Assembly (NCBI GenBank): GCA_958295765.1
Contig: CATQHB010000002.1
Location: 586,424 to 650,423 of the forward strand
Source of the DNA: an uncultured Dehalococcoidia bacterium
GTDB lineage: Bacteria; Chloroflexota; Dehalococcoidia; Lucifugimonadales; UBA3495
Length of the DNA stretch: 64,000 nucleotides
Direction: 5' to 3'
Shown here one piece after another: positions 31,932 through 39,552 of this stretch. How positions within the stretch are numbered: position 1 is the stretch's first letter; each line of letters begins with the position of its first letter. The position numbers and the translations under genes were made by a program. The notes below the pieces were generated by a model. That model had not been told where the DNA came from and made no database searches. It saw only the letters and a program-made list of their open reading frames with translations.

Positions 31932-33461
31932 ATGAACCGGATTGAAGCCTACAAGCAGGAAAAGAACGGCCTGGACGTTAGGGATGACCTGCCCCGCTAT
32001 GCCGCGGAGGGCTGGGAGACGATTACCGAGGGCGACCGGGAGCGGCTCAAGTGGCTGGGCGTCTTTTTCCGTCGCCAGACCCCCGGCAACTTTATGATGC
32101 GCCTCCGTATCCCCAACGGTATGAGCAACTCGGCCCAGTTCCGGGCTATCGGCGGCCTCAGCCGGGATTTTGGCAAGGACTTTGTGGACTTGACCACCCG
32201 CCAGCAGATTCAACTGCGCTGGTTTCAGATTGACCAGGTGGCGGAAATGTGGAACCGTCTGGAGGCGGTGGGGCTGGTTTCCACCCAGACCGGAATGGAC
32301 AACATTCGCGGCGTGGTGGGCTGCCCGGTGGCCGGCCTCACGTCCAACGAACTGTTCGACGCCTCCCCGGTGGTTCGGGAATACAACGATATGTTCGTGG
32401 GCGACCGGGCCTACACCAACCTGCCCCGCAAGTTCAACGTCGCCATCACCGGCTGCCTGGACAACTGCGTCCACGCCATTACTCAGGATATTGCCTTGAC
32501 TCCGGCGGTCCGGGCAACGGCCGACGGGGAAATCCGGGGGTTCAACGTAGCGGTGGGCGGCAAGCAAGGCTCCGGCGGGCTGCGGCCGGCCTCGGATTTG
32601 GATGTATTCGTTCCCCCGGAGCAGGCCGCCCGGATTTGCAGCGAGATAACTCTGCTCTACCGGGACTACGGCCCCCGGGAGGATCGCAACAAGGCGCGCC
32701 TGGCTTTTCTGGTAGATGATTGGGGCGTGGCCCGGTTCCGGCAGGAACTGGAGTTGCGGGCCGGCTACCCCCTGTCCCCGGCGGGGCAGCCGGCGGCCAA
32801 CTCTGCCGGCGCCGGCGCTGCCGACCATAACCGTCAGCCCGCCGACCATATCGGCATCCACGCCCAGCGACAGCCGGGGCTTAACTACGTGGGCCTGGCG
32901 GTTCCGGTGGGCCGGCTGAACGCCGCGCAACTGCTGGAGACGGCCCGGCTGGCTGATGCCTACGGCAACGGCGAAATCCGGTTGACTATCGGGCAAGACC
33001 TGATAATCCCCAACGTCCCCGACGCTTTGCTGCCGGCCCTGGCAAGGGAGCCGCTGCTGCAAGAGTTGCGGCCTGACCCTTCGGCGATAATGCGCGGCCT
33101 GGTTAGCTGCACCGGCATTGACTACTGCCACTTTTCCCAAGTGGATACCAAGACGCTGGCCCTGGACACCGCCCGCGACCTGGAAGGGAAACTGAAAGCT
33201 GACCTGGGACGCCTCGCCCCCCTCACCATTCACTGGTCCGGCTGCCCCAACGCCTGCGGCAACCACACCCTGGCCGACATTGGACTGCTGGGCAAGAAAA
33301 CCCGGGTGGATGGCCGGATTGTTGAGGCGGTGGATGTATTCCTGAACGGCCGGCGAGCCGCCGCCGGGCCGGGCAACGGCGCCCCGGTCAAGACGTTGGA
33401 AAACGTGCCTTGCGACCAATTGTCCCAGGCGCTGGAGGGGCTGGTGGGGGTTAACAATTAG
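31932..33461 (+). CDS. Ferredoxin-dependent nitrite/sulfite reductase (NirA-like)
   Basis: A 509-residue siroheme enzyme carrying out six-electron reduction of nitrite to ammonia or sulfite to sulfide. The cysteines holding the 4Fe-4S/siroheme centre are C393 and C399 (SCTGIDYCHFSQ) and C438 and C442 (HWSGCPNACGNH). The N-terminal half contains RLRIPNGMSNSAQFRAIGGL and DLTTRQQIQLRW. A hydrophilic insert (about residues 285-315, Ala/Gln/His-rich) splits the two pseudo-repeats. No nitrate transporter or cys genes are adjacent, so nitrite against sulfite is not decided. AAGGAG precedes the ATG. Confidence 0.88.
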   Translation: MNRIEAYKQEKNGLDVRDDLPRYAAEGWETITEGDRERLKWLGVFFRRQTPGNFMMRLRIPNGMSNSAQFRAIGGLSRDFGKDFVDLTTRQQIQLRWFQIDQVAEMWNRLEAVGLVSTQTGMDNIRGVVGCPVAGLTSNELFDASPVVREYNDMFVGDRAYTNLPRKFNVAITGCLDNCVHAITQDIALTPAVRATADGEIRGFNVAVGGKQGSGGLRPASDLDVFVPPEQAARICSEITLLYRDYGPREDRNKARLAFLVDDWGVARFRQELELRAGYPLSPAGQPAANSAGAGAADHNRQPADHIGIHAQRQPGLNYVGLAVPVGRLNAAQLLETARLADAYGNGEIRLTIGQDLIIPNVPDALLPALAREPLLQELRPDPSAIMRGLVSCTGIDYCHFSQVDTKTLALDTARDLEGKLKADLGRLAPLTIHWSGCPNACGNHTLADIGLLGKKTRVDGRIVEAVDVFLNGRRAAAGPGNGAPVKTLENVPCDQLSQALEGLVGVNN

Positions 33462-33704
33462 GAATTAAGAATTAAGAATTAGGAATTGTGGACTACGGGG
33501 ATTGTTCTGCTTAATTGCTGGTTCTCAATTAACGCGGTGGGTGGCAATATCCGCTAACGTGGTGGATGGCGGCATATCCGCTAACGGGTGAATGGCAATA
33601 CCCGCTCATGGTGAGCTTGTCGAACCACCGGTTTATCCTTTGATTGGATCAGGATGAGCGGGCTGCGGATTTTGCGCCGGCTTTGGAAAGTTGATTGCCG
33701 GCTA
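33462..33704. repeat. AT-rich GAATTAAGAATTAGG tract and family C repeat
   Basis: Directly after the NirA stop lies TTAGGAATTAAGAATTAAG (33460-33486). At 33603-33662 is a family C pair in the opposite order (CATGGTGAGCTTGTCGAACC, then TCAGGATGAGCGG). Between them the phrase ATATCCGCTAACG repeats. No gene is seen. Confidence 0.7.
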
Positions 33705-33734
33705 TAGACAATTGGGGCCAGGGTCAATATAATG
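33705..33734 (+). promoter_or_regulatory. Promoter of tRNA-Gly(GCC)
   Basis: TAGACA (33705-33710), an 18-base spacer and a perfect TATAAT (33729-33734), 15 bases before the tRNA. Confidence 0.75.
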
Positions 33735-33749
33735 GATTATAGACTTAAG

Positions 33750-33824
33750 CGGCAGTGGCTCAGTGGTAGAGCATCTCCTTGCCAAGGAGAGGGTCGTGGG
33801 TTCGAATCCCATCTGCCGCTCCAT
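33750..33824 (+). tRNA. tRNA-Gly, anticodon GCC
   Basis: The acceptor GCGGCAG pairs with CTGCCGC and the discriminator is T. CCA is encoded (33822-33824). The loop TTGCCAA gives GCC. The T-arm is the same as in the tRNA-Gly(CCC) at 12307. Confidence 0.95.
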
Positions 33825-33875
33825 TCTTTTTATCCCCGATTATTCCTATTCGCCTGTTGACCGTTGTTCCCCTCT

Positions 33876-34721
33876 TTAAGCCGTTTCCGGCGCCATTTCC
33901 ACCGGCAGGTCGTCCCGGTTCATCCACTCCAGATAGGAACCGTCGTACAGGCGCACGGCGTAGCCCAGGTGTTGCAGGGCCAGATAGCCTACCGAGGCCC
34001 GGATACCGCTGCGGCAGTAGGCGATGACCGAATCCTCCGGGCTGATGCCCTGGGTCGCCAGCAGTTGGGTCAAGGCCTCCGGCGATTTCAGATAGCCGTC
34101 CTTGCCGTCCACCAGTTCCTGCCAGGCCAGGTTGACCGCGCCGGGAATATGACCCGGCCGGGCGTCCAGGTCGGGCATACCGGCATACTCGGCGGGACTG
34201 CGCAAGTCCAGCAGCTTAACCGGCCGGCCGCCGGCATCGCTGCCCGAACCGCTATCCGAACCGTTGCCGGTCAGGGCGTTGGAAACCTCCTCCAAGGTGG
34301 CCCGCGGCTGGGGGTTGATCTGGGGAGTGAAACTGTTGGCGGTGGGGCGCACCGGGCGGTAGAACTTGGCCCGGCCCTGGGCGGCCCATTCCTCAAAAAA
34401 GATGTCCATAATGTGGACGCCGCTATAGCCCAGGTATTCCAGCGTCCAGGCGACCAGGGCCGCATTTCGCCCGTCGCCCCCGTCGTAGAGGGTCAATTTA
34501 GTATCGTTGCCCAGCCCTACGGAGCCGAAAAACTCGGCCAGTTCATACACCGACAGCAGCTTGCCCTCCCGGTCGAACAGCCGAACGGCGGGCAGGTTTA
34601 CCGCGCCCCGGAGATGTCCCTGGGTATAACGCATCGGCCCCCGGGGGTCAATCAGCAGGAAGTCCGGGGCCGGCGAGTCCAGTTGTTCCTGTACCCAATC
34701 GGCGGAAACGAAAACGGTCAT
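33876..34721 (-). CDS. Two-domain rhodanese sulfurtransferase
   Basis: A 281-residue protein of tandem rhodanese domains, like thiosulfate or 3-mercaptopyruvate sulfurtransferase. The second domain has the active cysteine in VIAYCRSGIRAS. The first domain has LYDGGDGRNAA at the matching place and is inactive, as usual. A Ser/Asp/Gly linker (GNGSDSGSGSDAGG) joins them. ATG 34721 follows GGAGCAAAT and begins MTVFVSADWVQEQL; longer frames upstream are not supported. It is near NirA but separated by a tRNA. Confidence 0.9.
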   Translation of the reverse strand: MTVFVSADWVQEQLDSPAPDFLLIDPRGPMRYTQGHLRGAVNLPAVRLFDREGKLLSVYELAEFFGSVGLGNDTKLTLYDGGDGRNAALVAWTLEYLGYSGVHIMDIFFEEWAAQGRAKFYRPVRPTANSFTPQINPQPRATLEEVSNALTGNGSDSGSGSDAGGRPVKLLDLRSPAEYAGMPDLDARPGHIPGAVNLAWQELVDGKDGYLKSPEALTQLLATQGISPEDSVIAYCRSGIRASVGYLALQHLGYAVRLYDGSYLEWMNRDDLPVEMAPETA

Positions 34722-34824
34722 ATTTGCTCCAGAATGTTTTGGCCCTGGCGATGCCCTCACCCCGCCCCGCTCAGTTAGAGAGAGGGGCCGGGGTTGAGGG
34801 AAAGAAGTCCGGGTGAAAGGGGCG

Positions 34825-35361
34825 TTAGCCCACCATCTCAAAGTCGGTCTGGACGGAGGTGGGGTTGGCTACGGATTGAGTTACCGGGGAGCCTTCCACC
34901 GCCAGCCGCCAGATTTCCCGCAGGGTGGCCTCGTCGCCGTCGGCGCGGACAAAGCACTTGGCGGAGATTCGGCCATAACCGGGGTTGCCCTCATCCTCGA
35001 CGCCGGCCCACTTGCGGATGTTGTCGAAGTAGCCTTCGACGGCCACTTCCAGGTCGTAGATGCGGACGCCCTGCTTGGTGGCGTTGACGACGAAACCCAC
35101 GGTCATGCAACTGCCGATGGCCGACAGGAGTTGTTCGTGGGCGCTGGCCGCCACGTCTTTAGCGGTCAAGTCGCCGGGTTCATCCATATCAACCTGGTGG
35201 TTCCGCATATAGGCGGTGGCGTGCATCCCGTCCCGCCACACCACCCGGGATTTCCACGGGCCGGTGACGGCGTTGAAAACGTCGGGGTCTTTGAAAGAAT
35301 TCAGGACTTCAGTCAGTTTTTCCCGGGGGAGACCGTTGAGGTCGCGTTCTTCTTCCGCCAT
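34825..35361 (-). CDS. OsmC-family protein
   Basis: A 178-residue protein of the OsmC/Ohr fold. The first redox cysteine is in SAIGSCMTVGFVVNATKQGV. The second, normally in a CPV-type motif, is replaced by Ser (VEGSPVTQSV), so classical peroxidase activity is doubtful. The region FDNIRKWAGVEDEGNPGY is typical of the OsmC-like branch outside Ohr. AGGAGG precedes the ATG. It lies about 100 bases before the rhodanese gene on the same strand, so a shared sulfur or redox role is possible. Confidence 0.87.
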   Translation of the reverse strand: MAEEERDLNGLPREKLTEVLNSFKDPDVFNAVTGPWKSRVVWRDGMHATAYMRNHQVDMDEPGDLTAKDVAASAHEQLLSAIGSCMTVGFVVNATKQGVRIYDLEVAVEGYFDNIRKWAGVEDEGNPGYGRISAKCFVRADGDEATLREIWRLAVEGSPVTQSVANPTSVQTDFEMVG

Positions 35362-35409
35362 TTTTTATTTCCTCCTTACTTGTTTCCGGTAATATCCGGG
35401 GACTTTCCA

Positions 35410-35449
35410 AACCCCGGCCCCTATCTTATTAGATGAGAAGGCCGGGGTT
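35410..35449 (-). terminator. Hairpin downstream of the core MetE gene
   Basis: A perfect 10-bp stem AACCCCGGCC / GGCCGGGGTT, with a short inner stem (ATCT/AGAT) in the loop, is followed on the minus strand by TTTGG. It lies 20 bases past the methionine synthase stop. Confidence 0.65.
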
Positions 35450-35468
35450 ACGGAACCCCCCCGGCAGC

Positions 35469-36632
35469 CTAGCCGTATTGCTTACGCAGTTCCGCCGCGG
35501 CCTCGGCGATGACCCGCATTTTCTGAAAGGCGCCGTCCACCGTGTTGATGTTGCGCTCGGCAAAGGTGCCGAAGCCGCAGTCCGGGTTCAGGTAGATTTT
35601 ATCCGGCTCGAAGTATTCCAGCATCTCCTTGACCCGTTCCACAATCAGCGCCGGCGTTTCCAACTCGTCGGTGCGGGGGTTCACCACGCCCAGGCCGATT
35701 TCCTTTTCGTTGGCGTATTCCTTGAAAACCTCCATCTCCCCGGCCCGGGGCGTAGCGCACTCCAGCACCAACTGGTCCAGGTTCATCTGCACCAGGTAGG
35801 GCAGCAGCGGGCCATAGTTTCCGGTGAGCAGCACGTCCTCCCGGCGGCTCCAGTTGCCCCGGCAGACGTGCACCCCCAGCTTGACGCCGGTAATGCCGTC
35901 GGTTACTTCGTTCATCAGGCGCAGGGCAAACTCCAGTTCCGTCGTCGGGTCCCGCCGTTGCGGGAGGGAGGCGCACATAAAGGTTTCGCTGGTCTCTTCC
36001 CCCAGCACCACCTGGGTCAGAATCGGCTCGTCGTACTGGATAAAGTCCACCCCTTGAGCCTTGAGGGCCAGGGTCTCCTCCCGCAGGATGGTTACTACGT
36101 CCCGGGCCAGGTCTTCCGGCGTAGGATAAATCTTGTCGGACAGCCCCTCGAACCAACTGGAGCGGGTCAGCATATAGGGGCCGGGCAGGGGTATCTTGAT
36201 GGCCCGGTCGGTATGGTTTTTCAGGAAGGCCAGTTCGTCCAGGGACAGCCCCTCTTTGGCCGATATTTTTTCGGTTACAATCGGGCTTTTGATGGCGAAG
36301 GCCGGCACGTCCAAAGCCCGCAGCACCTCTTCCAGCCGGGCCCGGTCGTTGGCATAGTCCAGCAGTTCGGACACCTTCATCAACTGCATCCCGGCAATTT
36401 TGCCCACCACGTAGGAGTAGAAGTTGTCCCGCCGCTGCTCGCCGTCGCTGATGATGTCGGTTCCCGCTTCCTCCTGGTACTTCAACGCCTCCAGCACCGC
36501 CCGGTCGGCTACGACGTTGAACTCATCCTCGGAAATCTCATCGGCCTGGCGGCGGCGCAGGGCTTGAATCAGTTCCGGGGGCCGGGGCCAACTGCCCACC
36601 ACGGTAACCGGAAACAAGGGTATGTCTGCCAT
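35469..36632 (-). CDS. Core-type cobalamin-independent methionine synthase (MetE C-terminal-like)
   Basis: A 387-residue protein equal to only the catalytic C-terminal barrel of classical MetE (which has about 750 residues). Zinc ligands are visible as H and C in GVHVCRGNW, E in LVLECATPRAGE and C in NPDCGFGT. The N-terminus MADIPLFPVTVVGSWPRPPE is the family's usual start, and GAGGAG precedes the ATG. A core MetE of this length in Dehalococcoides was reported to use methylcobalamin rather than methyltetrahydrofolate polyglutamate. Other short homologues act on different thiols, so the acceptor is inference. Confidence 0.85.
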   Translation of the reverse strand: MADIPLFPVTVVGSWPRPPELIQALRRRQADEISEDEFNVVADRAVLEALKYQEEAGTDIISDGEQRRDNFYSYVVGKIAGMQLMKVSELLDYANDRARLEEVLRALDVPAFAIKSPIVTEKISAKEGLSLDELAFLKNHTDRAIKIPLPGPYMLTRSSWFEGLSDKIYPTPEDLARDVVTILREETLALKAQGVDFIQYDEPILTQVVLGEETSETFMCASLPQRRDPTTELEFALRLMNEVTDGITGVKLGVHVCRGNWSRREDVLLTGNYGPLLPYLVQMNLDQLVLECATPRAGEMEVFKEYANEKEIGLGVVNPRTDELETPALIVERVKEMLEYFEPDKIYLNPDCGFGTFAERNINTVDGAFQKMRVIAEAAAELRKQYG

Positions 36633-36644
36633 CGTTTCACTCCT

Positions 36645-36750
36645 CAATTGAGAATTAAGAATTAGGAATTAAGAATCGGGAATGGGGAATCAGTAATCGG
36701 GAAGTAGCGCTTTCCAATTCCTAATTCTTAATTCTTAATTCCTAATTCAA
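36645..36750. repeat. AT-rich inverted repeat
   Basis: TTGAGAATTAAGAATTAGG (36646-36667) and its complement CCTAATTCTTAATTCTTAAT (36718-36745) flank a centre with GGGAATCAGTAATCGGGAAG. It separates the MetE and enoyl-CoA hydratase genes. The right arm supplies the last codons of the hydratase (WIN) region. Confidence 0.8.
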
Positions 36751-37520
36751 TTTATCCACTTGGGTTCGCGCTTGTCGAGGAAGGCGGTTATGCCCTCCTG
36801 GGCGTCGTAGGCCAGCAGGTTTTCTACCATTGTTTGCTGGGCCAGGGTGTAGGCCGCCGGCCGGTCCAGGGGCAACTGGCGGTAAAAGGCTTCCTTGCCG
36901 ATTGCCAGGGTGTAGGAACTGGCCCGGGCGATGTGGCGTGCCAACTCCATAACCTGGTCGGTCAATTCCGCCTCGGGGACTACCCGGTTGACCAGCCCCC
37001 AATCCAGGGCGGTCTGCGCCGGAATGGGCTGGCCGGTGAGCAGCATCTCCATGGCCTGCTTGGGGTTGACCGCCCTAGCCAGGGCCACCGCCGGGGTGGA
37101 GCAGAACAGGCCAATCTGGACGCCGGGGGTGCAAAAGCTGGCCGTTTCCGCCGCCACGGCCAGGTCGCAGGTGGCGACCAGTTGACAGCCGGCCGCCGTC
37201 GCCAGACCCTGCACCTGGGCGATGACCGGCTGGGGCAGCAACCGGATGGCTTCCATAACCTCGGTACATTCGGCGAAAATTCCGGTGTAGCTTTCCGCGT
37301 CGGAGCCGACCAGTTCCCGCAGATCGTGGCCGGAACTGAACACCGGCCCCTGAGAGCGCAGCACCACCACCCGAACCTCCGGGTCGGCCTTGATGCCCTC
37401 CAGCCGGTCTTTCAAGGCGGCCAATACCTCACTGGAAAGGGCGTGGCGCCGGGTCGGGTTGTTCAGCGTCAAAGTGGCGATGTTATCCACCAGGTCATAG
37501 ATGACTAAGGGCTGGGACAT
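36747..37520 (-). CDS. Enoyl-CoA hydratase/isomerase family protein
   Basis: A 257-residue crotonase-fold enzyme. The first oxyanion-hole segment is PVFSSGHDLRELVG and the second VQGLATAAGCQLVATCDLAV. The glutamates of classical hydratase are replaced in part (AAGCQL), as in the ECHDC3 branch, so hydratase activity itself is uncertain. The C-terminal KREPKWIN is typical. It is not in a beta-oxidation operon here. Confidence 0.87.
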   Translation of the reverse strand: MSQPLVIYDLVDNIATLTLNNPTRRHALSSEVLAALKDRLEGIKADPEVRVVVLRSQGPVFSSGHDLRELVGSDAESYTGIFAECTEVMEAIRLLPQPVIAQVQGLATAAGCQLVATCDLAVAAETASFCTPGVQIGLFCSTPAVALARAVNPKQAMEMLLTGQPIPAQTALDWGLVNRVVPEAELTDQVMELARHIARASSYTLAIGKEAFYRQLPLDRPAAYTLAQQTMVENLLAYDAQEGITAFLDKREPKWIN

Positions 37521-37593
37521 TGGCCTGCTCCTGTTCCGGTTTTTGCCAGTTTATCATCTGGCCGGGCAAGGGTCTAGGGGGCTTATTGGTGAC

Positions 37594-37767
37594 GGTATTA
37601 TCAACCGGTGTTGAGGTTCCTTGTCCGGCCCGACTTTAGCGGATTGTAGGGGCGGGTTTATAACCCGTCCATGTTTCGGTGCAAGGATGTGTCGGATACG
37701 ATGTCTCCGTTACCCAAATGATTCTGCCGTTGCAGGCCGGGCGGGTTATAAACCCGCCCCTACAGGC
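37594..37767. mobile_element. Family A MITE truncated by a family C repeat
   Basis: The left end GGTATTATCAACCGGTG and both palindromes are present. The right terminal repeat is missing. About 15 bases after the second palindrome a family C half (GGTTCGACAAGCTCACCATG, 37780-37799) begins, suggesting a later insertion or deletion. Confidence 0.8.
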
Positions 37768-37903
37768 CAACGAAGGGTGGTTCGACAAGCTCACCATGAG
37801 CGGATTTTGTTCTGATGAGCGGATTTCTTTCTTGACGCGGATTTTGTCTTGACCTGGCTTTTGTTCTTGGCGCGGACTTGGCGCCGGCCCCGGTGAACCC
37901 CGG

Positions 37904-39055
37904 TCAGGTTGCCAGGGCGTTGCCGATTATCCAGGCGGCGGCGGGGCAGCCGATGCCAAAGCCAAAGAACGGCCCAAAGTCCCGGGTGGCCGTCTGCCCG
38001 GTGAAGTATAACCCCGGAATGGTGGATTGAAAGGTATCGTCCAGCGCGGGAAAGCCCTCCTGAACCGCCAGGTGGGGGCGGAGGCTGGCGTCTTGCAGGT
38101 AAGGCTCCCGGGACAAGTCCACCCGGTAGCCGGTAGCCAGGATAACCTGGTCAACCTCTACCGACCGGCCGTTGTCCAGCGCCACGCTGATGACGCCGCC
38201 GGCCGGCCGCGCGCTGCCGGTGATGCGGGTTGAGGGCCAGAGGTGGACGTGGTCGCCCTGGATGCGGGGATAGAGCCAGGGTTCCAGCTTGAGCCGGCCC
38301 TCGCCCCAGAGCCGTTGGTAAATGTCGGCCTGCGCCTCCGGGGTCAGGCGGCGGAACCAGCCCGGCGTTTCTCTGGTGCGTTCCATCAGGGGGTCAATCC
38401 AACTCCAATCCGATTCGGTAAAGCGGGGCGTCTCGTGGCGGTAAATCAGGTGAATCTCCGCCCCGGCCGCCTCGTTAATCAGGGCGGCCCACTCAAAGGC
38501 GCTTTGCCGTCCGCCGATAATCAGGCACCGCTTACCCCGCAGTTGGCTGAAGTCGGTGTAGTCGCAGGTATGGGCAAAGCCGTTGGCCGGGAGCAGGGCG
38601 GCCAAGTCCTCCGGGACGTTCCCGTAGTTGGTCAACCCGGTGGCGACTAATACCTTGCCGGCGGCAAGAACCGAGCCGTCGTCCAGGGTGGCCTGAAAGG
38701 GGTAGGCGGCGTCCCGGCGCCATTCCAGGTTTTGGACGTAGTTTCGCTGCACCGCAACCCCGCTCTCCTCTTGAAACCAGCGGCAATAGTCCAGGTACAG
38801 GCCGATGGGGATAGGGGCAACCGATTCCGGGGCCACCGCTTGGCCGGCCAGGTAACGCTCAAAAGTCAGTTCTGCCAGCGGGTCCAGGTGCCAGTCGATG
38901 GGGGAGCGCAGCAGCATACCGCCGGGCATCCGGTTCTTCCAGAAACCCATCGGCTCACCCAGCGTCCGGCAGTCCAGCCCCAGCCGCCGGGCATAGGCAG
39001 CGGTGGACAATCCATAAGGCCCGGCGCCGATTATCAGCAGTTGCGTATATTCCAT
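37904..39055 (-). CDS. FAD/NAD(P)-binding oxidoreductase (flavin monooxygenase-like)
   Basis: A 383-residue protein. The N-terminal FAD motif is LLIIGAGPYGLSTAAYARRL and a second Rossmann motif is CLIIGGRQSAFEWAAL. ATGYRVDL lies near the C-terminus. The layout fits the group between lysine/ornithine N-monooxygenases and FMO-type enzymes. ATG 39055 starts the protein just before the FAD motif. No ribosome site is evident. Its flanks are rich in repeats. Confidence 0.85.
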   Translation of the reverse strand: MEYTQLLIIGAGPYGLSTAAYARRLGLDCRTLGEPMGFWKNRMPGGMLLRSPIDWHLDPLAELTFERYLAGQAVAPESVAPIPIGLYLDYCRWFQEESGVAVQRNYVQNLEWRRDAAYPFQATLDDGSVLAAGKVLVATGLTNYGNVPEDLAALLPANGFAHTCDYTDFSQLRGKRCLIIGGRQSAFEWAALINEAAGAEIHLIYRHETPRFTESDWSWIDPLMERTRETPGWFRRLTPEAQADIYQRLWGEGRLKLEPWLYPRIQGDHVHLWPSTRITGSARPAGGVISVALDNGRSVEVDQVILATGYRVDLSREPYLQDASLRPHLAVQEGFPALDDTFQSTIPGLYFTGQTATRDFGPFFGFGIGCPAAAWIIGNALAT

Positions 39056-39104
39056 AGCAATTTCATAGCAGGATAATCCCGCCCCGTCAACTCCCCGGCG
39101 AAAC

Positions 39105-39410
39105 GGGCAAGGCAACCGCATCTTAATCGGGGCAACCCCGGCCACCGTCAACCGTCATTTCAACCCAGGCCAGCGTCATTCCAACCCCTGCAACCGTCCT
39201 TCCAACTCAAGCCACCGTCGTTCCAACTAGGCCACCGTCGTTCCGGCGAAAGCCGGAATCCAGGAAATCCTACCGGAAAAGAGCGTGCCGGCTACTGATG
39301 GTTCTGGATTCCGGCTTTCGCCGGAACGACGGTGGTTAATGCCGGAACGACGGTGGTTAATGCCGGAACGACGGTGGTTAATAACGGTTTTATGCGGCGA
39401 TTGCCCGGCG
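39105..39410. repeat. Family B element with local triplication
   Basis: The core palindrome at 39233-39335 is in reversed orientation relative to most copies. Its right outer arm is followed by three near-identical units of TGCCGGAACGACGGTGGTTAA (39321-39382), and the left side by several CCGTCxTTCCAAC variants (39142-39235). Outer ends GGCAACCGCATCTTAA and GCGGCGATTGCCCGG are recognisable. Confidence 0.8.
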
Positions 39411-39552
39411 ATACTCAGTAGAATCAATTGACAAAATCGGGATAACTGATATATAAGGGGCAAGACCATAGCACAAATTGCGCAGGGGGTGATAAGCGGC
39501 ATAACCGGACCCACCCAATAGGTCGCCAAAATGATAACTTACGAGGGAGACT

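Noticed and set aside
31932-33461. Assignment of NirA strictly as nitrite reductase
   Set aside because: The siroheme motifs are shared with sulfite reductases and no nitrogen or sulfur assimilation genes adjoin, so it is left as nitrite/sulfite reductase.
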